This document shows positions 11,301 to 23,881 of a stretch of DNA of 64,000 bases, in pieces (the stretch's first letter is position 1; each line of letters starts with the position of its first letter). Under the pieces are notes generated by a model. That model worked only from the letters and a program-made list of their open reading frames with translations. It had not been told where the DNA came from and ran no database searches. The stretch spans positions 64,253,458 through 64,317,457 of the forward strand of contig NC_133777.1 of the NCBI RefSeq assembly GCF_003597395.2, written 5' to 3'. A program made the position numbers and the translations under genes. The DNA is from Chelonoidis abingdonii. Taxonomy: Eukaryota > Chordata > Testudines > Testudinidae.

Positions 11301-12035
11301 TGCAGGAGTCTTCCTCTCTCCATCACCCCATGAAGAACATCTGCCTCTAAGTAATTCAGCCCTCAGGCTGAGAAGCATCTAAATTATCCCTTTCAGTGTA
11401 ACAAAAGCTCAAACTAATGTCCAAAGTGTCTCAACAAATCAGCGTTCCCTCTAGGCTCTGGTCTTCAGTCTCCTTTTTCTAATACTCCAGAATCTTCTCT
11501 CCTCCCCCACCCGTATTGAGCACTGATCCCTCAGGCATGTGTCCTCTTGCAGACTTCTTCTGCTTTACATGGTTCATCCCTTCAAACTGAACTCTATCCC
11601 GTTTTATGAGGTCCAGATGTTCATTATATTATCACCTGATGCCTCCCTCCCCGCTAGCTGAGAAGCAATATCTGTTGTACCTGTGCTGTAAATAATTGAC
11701 TATTAACCCTTTCCAGCCCATGATGGGATTTCACCCCATCACACTCCAATAGTGACTTCAATGCAAATTGTAACTGAAATAAGATATTTAAATCAAATAT
11801 TAATTATTGGAGTGGCAGGCTTATTAATGAGATCTGCGATCAAAAGGAATCTCACGTGTCCAGAATAAAAAGCCTAGATACCAGCTTAAAAGTGGTCAGG
11901 AAAGAGTTAGTTAATAACTGATGGCCTCTGAGAAATAGAGATATTGCCTCAGGGAACAGCTAATCAGCAGACATTAGTGGTCTATCTTCTTGGCAGTCTC
12001 AGCAGAGGCCAACCACCACAACTTAGCGTGGAGAC
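8301..12035. other. Long mostly unique region, no gene recognised
   Basis: About 3.7 kb of AT-rich sequence without transposon ends, recognisable coding motifs or RNA genes. 8570-9060 is free of any repeat I know and has balanced composition. 11280-11660 is a C/T-rich patch with no clear frame. The short open frames (10029-11018) have no domain and lie on both strands. It is probably intergenic or a large intron. Confidence 0.5.
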
Positions 12036-12159
12036 GAGGGTGTCCAGATAGCAAATGTAAAAAATCAAGACAGGGGATGGGGGGTATTAGATGCCTATAT
12101 AAGAAAAAGCCCCCAAAATCAGGACTGTCCCTATACAATCGGGACATCTGGTCATCCTA
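12036..12159. mobile_element. hAT MITE (AGGGTGACCAGA-end family)
   Basis: A 124-bp copy with left end GAGGGTGTCCAGA and right end TCTGGTCATCCTA, an inverted pair. The interior has AATCAAGACAGGGG, TATATAAGAAAAAGCCCC and GGACTGTCCCTATACAATCG, shared with the copy at 40460-40572. The flanks GTGGAGAC (12028-12035) and ATGGAGAC (12160-12167) match at 7 of 8 bases, the 8-bp duplication expected of hAT elements. Too short to code for anything; mobilised in trans. Confidence 0.82.
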
Positions 12160-15100
12160 ATGGAGACTAAGATGCCCTCCTCCCATTCATGCTGAGGGGC
12201 AGTACCTCCAGGTCAGGGTGAAACACAATACAGAATCTCACAGGGGCCAGACTCTGCTACTCCCCTTGACGTTCCACTGAAGCTAGATGGTCTTTCTTAA
12301 AGAATGGGATTGAAATGAAAGAATGTGAGACTTAACCTGTAAAGGCAAAGAGTCCAATACTGATGGGTTGAAGAAGTTTGCTTTTCCTCCATTTTGAAAA
12401 ATGGATTGATCAATATTGCTGACAGACTTTTTCTATTAAACTTTTCTTTTAACTGGGGAGTCTAGACACCTCTTAGAAATCAGCTCCTTTGTCACAATTA
12501 CAGCAGTGAGATTCCTTTTTTGTGCTCATATTGGGTTTTATTTGCATTCTAGCCAAAGATGTACAGTAGTTCTCTGATTCATAGCACCAAGATACTTAAA
12601 ATGTTTAATGAGTTCTGATTCCCAATACAATATCTTAACTTGAACAAAGTTGCAATAATTATAATAACTCTTTAGAAAAATGTGATGGCTTTGAAAATAA
12701 AACTTCAGCAAAGATTTGGGATTACATCAGGCAACAGAAAATATCCAGCTTTCTTACTTTTTTATTTCAAAAATATATGTAAAAATGTTTTAAAAACACA
12801 GCTACACAGGAGTACCTTGTGGCCAGTGCAATAGGTTGTCATTATCTGATGATTTGCCTTCCCATTGGTTGGGCCGCTGATCATAGTACTCAGATGGCAC
12901 TCATGCAAGACCACATGGACAATACCATACTTTGAATTTAACATGCCTCCTTGACTTGGCTTCTCCAGCCCATTTCTGTTGACGTCATCCCCATTATATA
13001 TATGTAACTTTAGAGTCTTCTGCAGCATTTAAGTTAGCGTGATACCAGACTGGGTTTTTCTGCTGGATCAGGTAAATCCTTGAATCCATTTATTTGTTGT
13101 CATTAAGTAACAAAGACTTCATTAACTTTAAACTTTATACTTCAGTGTTTGAGCAGCTTCAATAAGCAGCTATGGCAAAGACACTGTTTCACATTTCTTC
13201 CAGCTTCAGAAGAATTTATATTCTATTCAGTATATTTGGTACCTAAACCATATTGGGTGAAATTGGCCACTGGACAAAGGGCTCATACAAGTCCTGTTCA
13301 CCACATATCTCCAACTAAAACCTGCACAAATAGAATTTAAGTGAGACTTACATGGTAAATTGTCCTTGTGTGAGCCAGCTTTCTTTAGAGGGATGATTTT
13401 CACCCACTGTGAACTAATGCTGATTTAAACAAAGTAAAAATCATTTGAAATTATCAGCATGTTGCAAGGATAGGCTAAAGTTATCGTACAGTGGTCTATG
13501 TGGGGTGGGTGAGTGGTCTCTGTCCTAGTTTCTGTACTGGAGAGGTGTCCTCATACAAACTGCCATGCTTAGCACGAATTGCTTTCTGCAGAAAGGTCAA
13601 TGGGTGACTATGCATGGAGGCTGCACTGTGCAGGTGGTCCTTCCAGGTTTGTGGTGCAAGCTTCCCCACACAGCTCCACCAATGTTCATGCTGTAACTTT
13701 TTAGTGTGCAAAGAGAGGACTTCACTTCCTAGAGCTGTCAATTTGGTTCCTTGCTGCCAGCACTGAAGTCAAGTAAAAAATGTAAATGGCTGTTAAAAAA
13801 ACAACTAAAATTCAAAACCCTTCGATAGGCGGAGAGCTGGCAGCAACCTGAAGTGCTTACATGCAACCAATCACATTACTGATGTTGCTCTCACTTAGAA
13901 TCAAATTCACCTCTGCCATAAACTCCAAAACACTATTAATACCAATGGATTGGTTGGTTCTGGTATCAACAGAGTTGAGCCTGCTTAGGTCAGCAGTGCA
14001 ATTGGTCCTCAAAGTACATTTGACCCAGATTAGCATTTCTGAGCGGTTAGGATTGTTCAAGATATATACTGTCTGGACCTTCAACAACACTTGTGCTTTA
14101 TCCTGCTTGAATTCTTCACTGGCTCCCAACAAAAACTGACCTACCGTGTGAAAAATTTACTGTGGAATATATGTTTGTATCTTTCCAGAAAGACTTCTGC
14201 TCTCAGGGCCACAGGAGTGGACAAGTTGCAGCAAAAAGTGCTCCTGCCCTTTTAACCTCCCAGCAACAAGCTTGACAGATGGTGCCCTTTTTCTCAGTTG
14301 GCTGAATAGCAGTCACATACAGGTGGCAAATGACAGAATTTAAATGAAGTACTGTAGAGTTGTAAAGATAATGTATAATTTCTCCAGCAAGGGACACAGT
14401 GCAAGAGATCCCTGGTTTGGGCCTCTTTAATTCAGACAGCAATTCTCTGGATTTTTTTACGGTGCTGCCATTCTATTTTCTATTTCATAACACTTTAAAT
14501 TATTGTATAATTTTCAAGTAACAGTTCCCATTTTTTTACCACAATCAATTACAGTTTGAATCTCTTTCTGAAGAGAATAGTGATGATGGCATTAAATCAA
14601 AATGACCGAAGTAAAAAAACAAAACTATCACCCCTATCCCCAACCCATAATGTGGCCATTACAACAGTGTGAACACTCAGTATAAGAAAATGTTTGACGT
14701 CTGATTTATGTTTTGCTTTCGAAATGTTCTTGGCATAAGATGAGCGAACTGGGTGTGGTGTGAAGCAAGAATTAAAGAAAAGATAGTTGGAATGTGGTGC
14801 TGTGTTTTGGTCCATAGAAGCACTGGATAGATGTCGAAGTCATAATCAGCATCCAACTCAAATTCATCAGTTGATAATTTCACAGTCTTTTGGTTTTAAG
14901 AAGTAAACATGTCCAGCACCATAGTCCATGTGGCTAAAAACTCTTCTTTCTCTCTGGATCTGTATGCCCAACCTTTTCATACTCCAATTCCCTTTTGTGT
15001 CATTTCTTTGCAATGTTACTGATAGATTTATACTGCCTATGTGTTTTATTAGTGTGCTCCCCAACCTGTGCAATATTGCTAGAAAGCAACTAATTCCACC

Positions 15101-16298
15101 ACTTATTGCCCTTAATCCAATCAAATAGCTCACTCAATATTAGCTCCATCATTCAATGTACTCACTGCTAGCTCTAGCTATCAGTGCACCGCTGAACATT
15201 AATTTTAGTATCTTTGATAGCATTAACTGAATTCAGGTATCAAAAGGAATTAGAATTGGTCATCTAAACTGGGAAGTTCTTACCAAGCAATTGCAGATAA
15301 TCCCCTTTTCCCCATCCCTTTTCCCTTTCTTCCCCCATTTAGGAAACAGGAGATCTTGTAGAATTGCATCCATAATAAACTGGGGGGAAATATGTGGGAC
15401 TCTGTGGAAAATGTATCTGAAGCATACACATTTAAAACTGACCTTTTTGGAAAATTAGGATCAATTCAGAGATTTTTAACTTGTAACCATTATAATCCCT
15501 TGACTTCAACTTGTAAGTCACCTGCAAAAATGAAGCTCCAATCCAATAGAAATTTAATAAACTGTTGAGAGAGAGCAACATTCATTATAAAAGCATTCAA
15601 CGGTTAGGTGAAAAAGTCCTGACCTCACAGCAGGAGCAGTCAGGAAAGTGTGTTGCAATCATACTTCATCATCTTTATGCATCTTTGAATTGTGTAGTAT
15701 GGAACATTCTCCAACAGAGGGAGAAATGTACTGAAACATAAAATGAGCTATAATTTTGCAGCAGAAGGTGATGCAAGGCTATGGGCAAAACTGAAGATTA
15801 TTTTGAATGACTTAAATTAAAAGATATTACTTCTCATTGATGTTCATATGAAATGGCAATATATCTCTCTGCTACTTTTGTTACCCATAATTATTGTTTT
15901 GGTAATTTTCTTTGAACCTTAATCAAATAGTTGAGAGCTTGTTTTATAGTTTTTTGTTGTGTTTTTTTTTTTAACATCCATAATAATCTGGTCTAATGAG
16001 TTGCACTTTTCATTGATTGCATTGATAGCTGTTCCTTAATTCAAATCTAAAGCTACAGTGAAATATGCTTTAAGGGAGATATGCGATAACATTGCATGTC
16101 TAGTCATTATCACAATAATTGGTACATAAAAGCTGTAAAATAAAAAACGTACACATTGCTAAAACAAGGCAGTCTTTGATTAGAACTCTGAATGCAAAAT
16201 ATAGTGTACTGCATGTGGAGAAAATGTCTCTGTGAGCTGAACTTCATAAACTATATGGCATGGAGACACATTTTGGCATAACAGCTGTTCTTTTGTAA
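12160..16298. other. Mostly unique region, no gene recognised
   Basis: About 4.1 kb of AT-rich sequence. Several minus-strand open frames (12762-13028, 13496-13741, 13857-14132, 14203-14442, 14597-14883, 14867-15133) follow each other, but none shows a domain I can name. Two plus-strand frames overlap them equally well, and composition explains open frames of this size. No transposon end or RNA gene was identified. Confidence 0.45.
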
Positions 16299-16468
16299 GG
16301 GCCCAATTCAGTTTTCCATCCCTATTTACCAAAGTGCTTAAATATACGCTTAACTTTAGGCATCAGTGGGACTTGAGCAAGTGCTTACATTTTAACACAT
16401 GCTTAAGTGATTTGTTGTTTTAGGGAGGGACTTAAGCATGAGCTTACAGTGTTTGGCTGAATTGGGGC
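16299..16468. repeat. Palindromic MITE-like repeat
   Basis: The ends GGGCCCAATTCAG and CTGAATTGGGGC are inverted complements. The arms continue inward with AAGTGCTTAAATATACGCTTAA against ACTTAAGCATGAGCTTA, and the centre has CAGTGGGACT. The whole 170 bp can fold into one long hairpin. The same arm words occur at 48639-48768. It is an old non-autonomous repeat; no clear target duplication is visible. Confidence 0.65.
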
Positions 16469-19400
16469 TATAGTGCAGAGCTTTTCAGATGCTCTTGGAT
16501 GAAAATGTCATGTCAACCCAAAGACTTTGGAGCACTAGAACTCTCACTGCAAAACTCTATAAAGTTGATCACTGCTATATCAGCAGTTTGTTTTATTTTT
16601 AAGAGATCCTGCCAAAGGGAGAGAGGCTCTTTAAACTTTGGTGAGGCCACTTTTAGTCTCAGCAGCAAAATTAACCAATATGGAAATAATTATTCTACAA
16701 TAACCAAATCCTCTGTCCAGCTAGCTGCAAATGGCTTTACTCAGCAATGAAACTAACTGCACTGGGAATATTACAAAATGACTCTTCCTGAGAGAGCAAT
16801 TCATGTAACATTGTCAAATTACACAATGTCAGAGCAAGGTACTGAAGAACATATTGCAATGACAAATACATGTGCAAAGTCCTGTGACTAATGTAGCTGG
16901 TGAAGGTGGAGACTCATCTTTCAGAGCAACTTGTGGGACATTTGACAGCTATCTGAGGCTATGAATGTTGCAGGTGTTATGCTTTCCACCTCTGAGATGA
17001 GAAGTGAACAGCTTGAGTTGGGCTCTTGTCCCATATTCTACTGGCAATGAGCCAGTTGTGTGTACAGTAGAGGTAGTTATATTTCTAAGCTCATAGAGGA
17101 ACTTGAGCTTTGCTCAGTTGGCATTGATGGCATGCTTGGGCTGACTGGCAGTGCTTGGAAAGGATAGAAAAAGTGTTTTCACATCAGAATTGTATTGGTT
17201 CCTGGAACTGAGTTTCAAAGGAAAAAAGGCTAGATCACCACATGGGCCATTAGTCAGGATGGGAGCAGCCCTATCTGGGGAGCAGTGGCCAGAAGTCACT
17301 CAACCCTAAAAGACCTTGGGGAAGTCTCCTTGTATCTCTTTCCAAGGACTAGTAAGTAGAAAATGATGCTGCAAGACACGTTGGGAAAAATCACAGGTAA
17401 TATCAATGATTCAGAAGAGATGGCAGAGGCAAGGAAAGTGATCTGGGGCCAGCTAAATGAGCCATAATTATTTGTAATCCAGTGATAAAGTTCAACATCA
17501 AGTGGTGATTATACTGGTGTAAAACTTACTGCTTTAAATTTCCAGGGGTTAGATGATGAGTGTTTAAAGCCCAGATGCCGCAGTGATGGGTGCTTGATAG
17601 ATTCATTTTCATGGGGTATGAATCCCGCTGGATCAAAAGCAAAGTATCACCAAATTCTGCAAGTAGAACTCAGTCAAAACTCCAGACTTTCACATGGCAT
17701 CCACTGAAATCATATGAAACTGCCAATTGCTCACAATTTTAATGCAAAACTGTAACTCAGTCTAGGATCAGTTGTAAAGGGGCCCAAGGTCACTCAAAAG
17801 CTTTAGATTCACATAACCTGGGTTTTAAATTTGTTACAAAACCTAAAAACAAGCACGTTTGCATGGTTTTGTTATGAATCTTTCACACAGCTCTGGTCGT
17901 GGGTCACTAGTTAGGCAGGTAAGTGGGCTGACAGCCATTAAGATGGTTTTAGATCAGATGGGTTCATTACTCTGAAATCTGCAGTATGTTTTTTTTTAAA
18001 AAATATTTAAGCTTATTTGCTGACAACAGAGATGTTTGTGCATTTTGAACTGCTAATGCTTTAATAACAGGAGAAAATCAAGACACATTATTTCTTTGAC
18101 CTGATCTCTTGATGGCCTCTTAATGAGCAGAAGTGCTAACTAAATTTTCTAGTTAGGAGACCTGCTGAACTATATAGATCTCATCAAGGTGACAGTAAAA
18201 AAACCTTTGCTACTAACATTAGAAATTATGTTGGATAATAACATGTAAAGTAAAATATAACTGAACTACCTTAAATAAAAAGGATGAAAGTAGAAGATTA
18301 GACTGTCTACAGTGCAACCCCTGAATTAGTACCAGACCAGCAACAACACAATCTCCATCTCTAAGTGTGTGCTATAGCAATGAAGGTGGAAATCCTCTCC
18401 ACCCTCTTCTCAGTAGTATCCATCAGCTCTCACCCATTGAGCTAGTCCTCATAAGTGAATCAGCTGACAGCCCCGACCTACACAAAGTCTTTCAGATGTG
18501 AAGAGCTTTCACTTATTTAACCAATAAAAGCAACAAAAGCATGGCCTTGCAAGGAGTATGAGAGCTGAGCTTATTGCAAGAGGACAACTAACCCAGATGC
18601 CTTTTTAAGGTTTAACATTCTCTGCAACGGGAACCTGATTATGTATTGCCTTATCAGGAGGAGACTAGACCAGGCTTGACCATATTAAGGTCTAAATGCA
18701 GGACTCATTCTTCAACTCTCTTCCTCCAGAACTAGGCCTGAGTAGTGAGACTTGGAGGAAAAGTGAAAACAAAAGAAGGAGAAAAGAGCAAAACAACATG
18801 AGAAGAGTAAAAGGAGGATAAGGGGGAAAAGAGCCAATAGAGTCCTTTTGGAACATGCTCAGTGCTGCCTTTAAATTGTGCTGTCCATTGCTCAGAAATC
18901 AGCAGTGTGACAGGCAGCTTAGAAAGATCTGAAGAAGATAGGAATGCTATTTTGTCCTGTCTTTCTGAATTGTCAGAATCCCATCCAAGCTTCCATGCAA
19001 TCCAATACCAAGGCCCCCAGGTGACCTCACTCGCCGTTCCACCTCCACTACACCATAGTCTCACTAAAATGAGAATAAAATTCACAGCAACATGTTCAAT
19101 GTAAAGATATGATTATACTGTCCCTTTATTACTAAGGCATGAAGGAGGGGAGATAGGTGTTGAGCTCATGTGAAGGATTCCATGGCATAGGTCATTGGAC
19201 TTGCATGGAAATCATGAGGATGACTGGAAATTCAGTTAGGATCGTATAATTTGGTTACTTTTTTTTTTTAATATGTGTTGCTAAAAGTGGTGTATTGAAC
19301 AAATGAAGTTGCTCTTGGAAAAAATGAGCAGTGCTTTCATTTTGCATTTGTTTCCTTTAATGCATTTTTTGTCTTCACCACTTTTCTTTCCTGTACAGCA

Positions 19401-21662
19401 TAGCACAGTTTGGCAAATATTTTTCCTATAATCCTATTGACTGCTAACCAAGATCTCTGATAATTGGAGTCCATTTAGCATCTACTACTCAGCTTCATGT
19501 TTTGCATACTCTATCTGTGCGCTTGAAACAAATAAATTTTTGTACTGCAAAAGTATTCCAGCAAACATTGAGTTTCCCTGAAAGTTCGACTTTAATAGGT
19601 AGAAGCTCTCATAATGAAACAGGGCCAGAGAGATTAAAATAAAAAAAATCCTCTTTGCTTAATATTTTATACATCAAAAGTCAAAGAAAAGTAGCTTAAT
19701 GAGATATCTTAGGCAAAAAGCCACTAGAGACAGAGACCCAAGTACTTGTCTCACCCACGTGATTCCCGTGCTCCTCATACTGTACAGTACAGCGGAAATC
19801 ACATGTAATCTAAATCTATTTTAAAATTTAACCAAGAAAAGTCCAGTAGTATTAATCTCATTAATAAATGGAAACTATAATATACAGTTAATGCTGTTCA
19901 CCCTGATCCGCTGTGATTTACAATATCTGGAATGTACGTTGAAGGCTTGGCTAAAAAGACATGATAAGCATTTAACTAAATGTACTGCAGTCACATCAGA
20001 TACCATTAGGAGTTTTTACCTTCAGACCTTCGTTTTTCTCTTATCAGGAAACACTATGATCTTCAACATCGACAGTCTGACTGCCAACTTGGCAACTTGC
20101 CAACTTTCCCCTCCAGTCAAAGATTTCAGTATGCTTCTTAATGCTCTTTTCCTTCCATTTTATTTGAGCAACTATATGATCAATTTTAAACACTGGTAAC
20201 TGGGAACTATAAAATGCACTGACAGGGAACTAATTCTACAAATATAAATTATCAAATAATTCCATAAACTTTCTCATGTCCCTTTGGGAAAAGTGTCTAT
20301 GTACTAGTGACAACTGCTATTTTTAAAAAAACAACATACAATTATATTAGCTATCAAACAATTTGTTTTTCGTGCAACACAAGTCCACAACTAAAGCTAT
20401 AAATTAAAGAAATAGTTGTCCTTATTATTATGGCTCAGTTATGGCATTTCTTAGCATAGTTTATCCCTATTATGAGACAAATATAAGTAGTATGTAAAAC
20501 ACCAGCATAGAATTACGTCTAATAATTGTCTAAATCATGCCAGCTTTATCAAGTTATTGGTGTGAGATGAATTTTGACTATGCAGAATAGCTAACCATTC
20601 AGAGTAGGTCTCGATAATTTATTCAGTATCAAAATAATTCAGACTATGTAACAATTACTCAAATTTCTACATATTTGGATGCCCAAAATAAGTTATCTTT
20701 CATCCAGAAGAATCCTGTAATGTATAAATTACAGTACACACACACAGGCCCTAGTTCCCTGAACTGACGTACGTGTGCTCTGGGCAGGACTAAATAGGGC
20801 TGTAAACAGATTTCACCTCTTCGTGTTCCCCCAAAGCCTGGAGCAGCCACAGCCTGGTCTGGCTCTGACATTAGTTAGAATAGCCTCCAGGCTGCTCTAA
20901 CTTATTTCTGGCTGCACACAATCCAAAGGTGCAGTCTTGTCAGCAGGAAACTGCTGGAGTATAAATATACTCTGGCCATGTTTTTGTTCCTCCTGAAGCA
21001 CTCCCTGTTCTGCAGCTTTGCAGGTTGTGTGGGCTCGTACCTTTTCTCCCCCATCCATAGATTGTCTCTGTCCAGGGGGAATTCTGCCATGGTGGATCCA
21101 CCTGGTCTCTAGCTGCTTTCTGACATCAGTGTCTTGCAAAGCAGTTGGAGCAGACCCAAGGCTTGGGCCCATATGTTTTTTTATGCTGCTACTGGTGAGC
21201 AAGGTAACTGTTTTTGAGAAGTTAAAAGAGAATGCAAACTAAGCAATGAGGAATAGTAATTGGAAATAGAATTGCTTGTTCCAAGTTTCAATGGGATATT
21301 TCACATTCTTACTCTTGCATAGAGCTGATTAGATATTAAAAGCTGGAAGGTATTAAACTATAAACAAAGCCATTTTGATCATCAGAGCCATTTCAGAAAC
21401 AGGCTATTAAGTTGTGTTTCTCAAAAAAAGGAGAAGTCATTGAGCAAGGAAGCTAATGATAAAGCTGTGTTTACCGTGACAAAACAATTCTTTACACTCT
21501 TGTTGCTACTGCTGGCCTCCCTCCCTCTTGTGCGCTCTCCTGTACCTACAAGCACCTGTACATACCGCATAAAAAGGAACTGTTCTCAGTATTCCTACCA
21601 GCTGACCTAACAAACACTAATTTGCTATCTGACAAAGGTTGCTTATCACAATTATCCATGCT
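16469..21662. other. Mostly unique region, no gene recognised
   Basis: About 5.2 kb with no transposon ends that I can pair. Open frames at 18732-19104 (both strands), 19891-20199 and 20659-21242 lack known domains. 18750-18840 is a purine-rich low-complexity patch. 20740-21180 is less AT-rich and might be an unrecognised old repeat. No RNA gene was found. Confidence 0.45.
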
Positions 21663-21717
21663 GGGGACTGGACTAGATGACCTCTTGAGGATCCCTTCCA
21701 GTCCTATGATTCTATCT
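21663..21717 (+). mobile_element. CR1 LINE 3' end, severely 5'-truncated
   Basis: The words GGGGACTGGACTAGATGACC, TCTTGAGGATCCCTTCCAG and CCTATGATTCTAT are the extreme 3' UTR and terminal ATTCTATG-type repeat of vertebrate CR1. The same words appear in reverse complement at the 3' end of the CR1 copy starting at 57695. Only about 55 bp remain, as is usual for CR1 insertions. Confidence 0.85.
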
Positions 21718-22177
21718 TACTAATAAACACATGTCTGGCCACACGTTGGGAATGTGTGGTGCAGATGAGAGCAACTGTTTTTTTTTAATTTGGCACATTG
21801 CTGATAAATTGAAGTCAGACAGGGAGCATCTCAGTGGCAGAAGCTGATACCTCGACAGTTATTGTGCATAAAACTCTAGCCTCGTATTTTTGAGGGTACC
21901 TAAGTGAGTCTTTGTTCAGAGCAGAAGAAATATGTGAACTCAGTTTTATTGTCTTTGGCCATTGCCCTCACATATAGCTAGAGCAAGAGAGAAGGAGCTG
22001 GTGAAGCAAAGAAGGGAGAAAAAGAAAGGGTGGAAAAGGGAAGAATGCTCATTTGATAAATACATGATATAGATAAAAAGATGATTCAGCTAGTTTCTCA
22101 AAGACACTGTGGAAGGAATGGATCCTTAGGAAAACTTTGTTGCCTTGATTTTGTACTCATACTGGTGTAACAGTAGT
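21718..22177. other. No feature recognised
   Basis: Unique-looking sequence with a purine-rich stretch at about 21980-22050 (GAGAAGGAGC, GGGAGAAAAAGAAAGGGTGG). No coding or mobile signal was seen. Confidence 0.45.
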
Positions 22178-22265
22178 GGACCAGATCCTAAACTGCTGTA
22201 AATCAGTATAGATCCATTGAAGACTGTAGAATGACACCAATTTACACAAGCTGAGGATCTGACCC
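22178..22265. repeat. Palindromic MITE-like repeat
   Basis: The left arm GGACCAGATCCTAAACTGCT and the right arm CAAGCTGAGGATCTGACCC are inverted complements, with GTAAATCAG and AATTTACAC continuing the arms and CCATTGAAGACT at the centre. It is an old amniote repeat that would form an approximately 88-nt hairpin. Confidence 0.65.
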
Positions 22266-22555
22266 AGGTGGAAATTACTCTGAAGCAAAGCTAGTGAAAG
22301 TGAGATGAGAATTAGACCCTGTATCTTTACTTAGCCACCCCCCCCCCATACATCAGCCCATTCAAGTTTCTGACCTAGTTTAACTCAATTCTGCAAACGG
22401 TTTTGTTTTAAAAATCTGCTTTTAACACATAGATGTCTTCCCCCAGTTAGTCACAATAAGTCAGGCAGCCTGGTTTGGCTTTTCTTCAAAGGCAGGAAGG
22501 GCAGGATACCCTAGAGCCATCATTTGTTTGACATATTTTTAAAGTTGCTCTGGCT

Positions 22556-22991
22556 CATGGGCGGTGGGAATAATAGGCCAAGGAAGGCTAAACCTTCCCT
22601 GGTGCAACTGCTGCCAACCCACTGCCAGATACCTGGACTGTGGCCCCACCTCTTTCCCTAAGGCCCACACAACCTTCTCTCCTCCACCCCACCCCAGAGG
22701 TCCCCACTGCTTGCCACGTCCCTCTGCCCCTCCCCTCCCCCATGGGGGTGAGGGAGTGAGGAGGGATGTGGGAAGCCAGTAGTGGGTGAGGGGGTCTGGC
22801 AGGGGAGTGGCAGGTGGGCAGCAAGCGGCAGGTGGGGGAGTGAGGAGGGATGCGGAGTTGGTGCGGGGGGCAGAGGAGGGAGAGGGCGGGGCTTGGGATG
22901 GGGCAGGGGTGGAGTTTGGGTGTGGCTAAGGGCAGAAGAGGCAGGACAGGGAACTCCACTCCCCCAGGGGGAGCTTCACATGCCACCCATG
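22556..22991. mobile_element. GC-rich hAT-like element with exact 8-bp TSD
   Basis: The element starts CATGGGCGGTGGG and ends CCACCCATG, giving the inverted terminus CATGGG(C/T)GG. It is flanked on both sides by CTCTGGCT (22548-22555 and 22992-22999), an exact 8-bp target duplication that extends to 9 with the preceding G. The 436-bp interior is GC-rich and shifts from a C-rich to a G-rich strand near 22745, which creates long chance open frames on both strands. No transposase is encoded. An 8-bp duplication points to hAT. Confidence 0.75.
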
Positions 22992-23595
22992 CTCTGGCTT
23001 TGTTATTGCTGCTGTTTATTATTTATATTACAGTAGTGCCCCAAAACCCAAGTCAAAATCCGGGACCTCTTGAGGGCAACTAGTTTCTGTATAAATACAA
23101 AGCAAATGTCAGTTGGTACCCTGAAGAAGTTACAGTCTGCATGTAATCAGTAGTGATTCTTGGCAGCTGTTTTAAGTCCTTTGCAAATAAACAACATTAG
23201 TTTGTCCCTTGCCATCTGTGCACGCTCAGTAGGCAAATGTGAATCTCTTACCATATGCAGTTTGGGATGATAGCTGACAGCAAAGGGAGGGATTCTCTCT
23301 CCTTCTATGACCACTACTGTTGTGGCAAAATAAAGCAGATGTAAAAGCCCCAGAGCCCCTCTGGGGACGATTTCTTCAGGGCAGGAACTGAGATGGACTG
23401 TGGCAGGTGGTTTTGCAGGTTCCTCTCCATGAGCCCTGTTGCAGAGCATGCCGGGAGGTGGTGCAATGGAGACTTTGGGTGGTGTTACAATTTGTCTTTG
23501 GGCTGCAACACTGACTTAAGCTATGTTAGTCCCTTCTCCCCATAAGTGCAAGTTTTGTTACAAAATCTCTCTAGAGATCTTAGTCTGGTGAGTTA

Positions 23596-23881
23596 GAGAA
23601 TGTCTACACTACCCACCAGATTGGTGGGCAGCGATTGATCCAGCTGGGATCAATTTATCATGTCTAGTCTAGACTCGATAAATTGACCCCCGAGCGCTCA
23701 CCTGTCGACTCTTGTATTCCACCACAACAAGAGGCACAGGCAAAGTCAACAGGGGAGCAGCAGCAGTCGACTCACTGCAGTGAAGACACCGTGGTGAGTA
23801 GGTCTAAGTACTTCAGCTACGTTATTCACATAGCTGAAGTTGCGAAACTTAGATCGATCCCCCTCCAGTGTAGACCAGGCC
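23596..23881. mobile_element. MITE with GTCTACACT inverted ends
   Basis: The termini contain ATGTCTACACT and AGTGTAGACCAGGCC, an inverted pair. Inside is a palindrome made of GATCAATTTATCATG and CTCGATAAATTGACCCC around TCTAGTCTAGA. A closely related copy lies at 31817-32109. Flanking trinucleotides TTA and TAA do not match exactly, while other copies have TCT on both sides. Non-autonomous; superfamily uncertain. Confidence 0.75.

Noticed and set aside
12762..15133. Series of minus-strand open frames that could be exons or a processed pseudogene
   Set aside because: No domain could be recognised, frames change between them, plus-strand frames of equal size overlap (13861-14139, 14928-15128), and frames of 60-90 codons are expected by chance in this much DNA. 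A protein search would settle it.
22588..23083. Pro-rich and Gly-rich frames of 72-132 codons
   Set aside because: They coincide with the GC-skewed interior of the element at 22556-22991 and have no domain.
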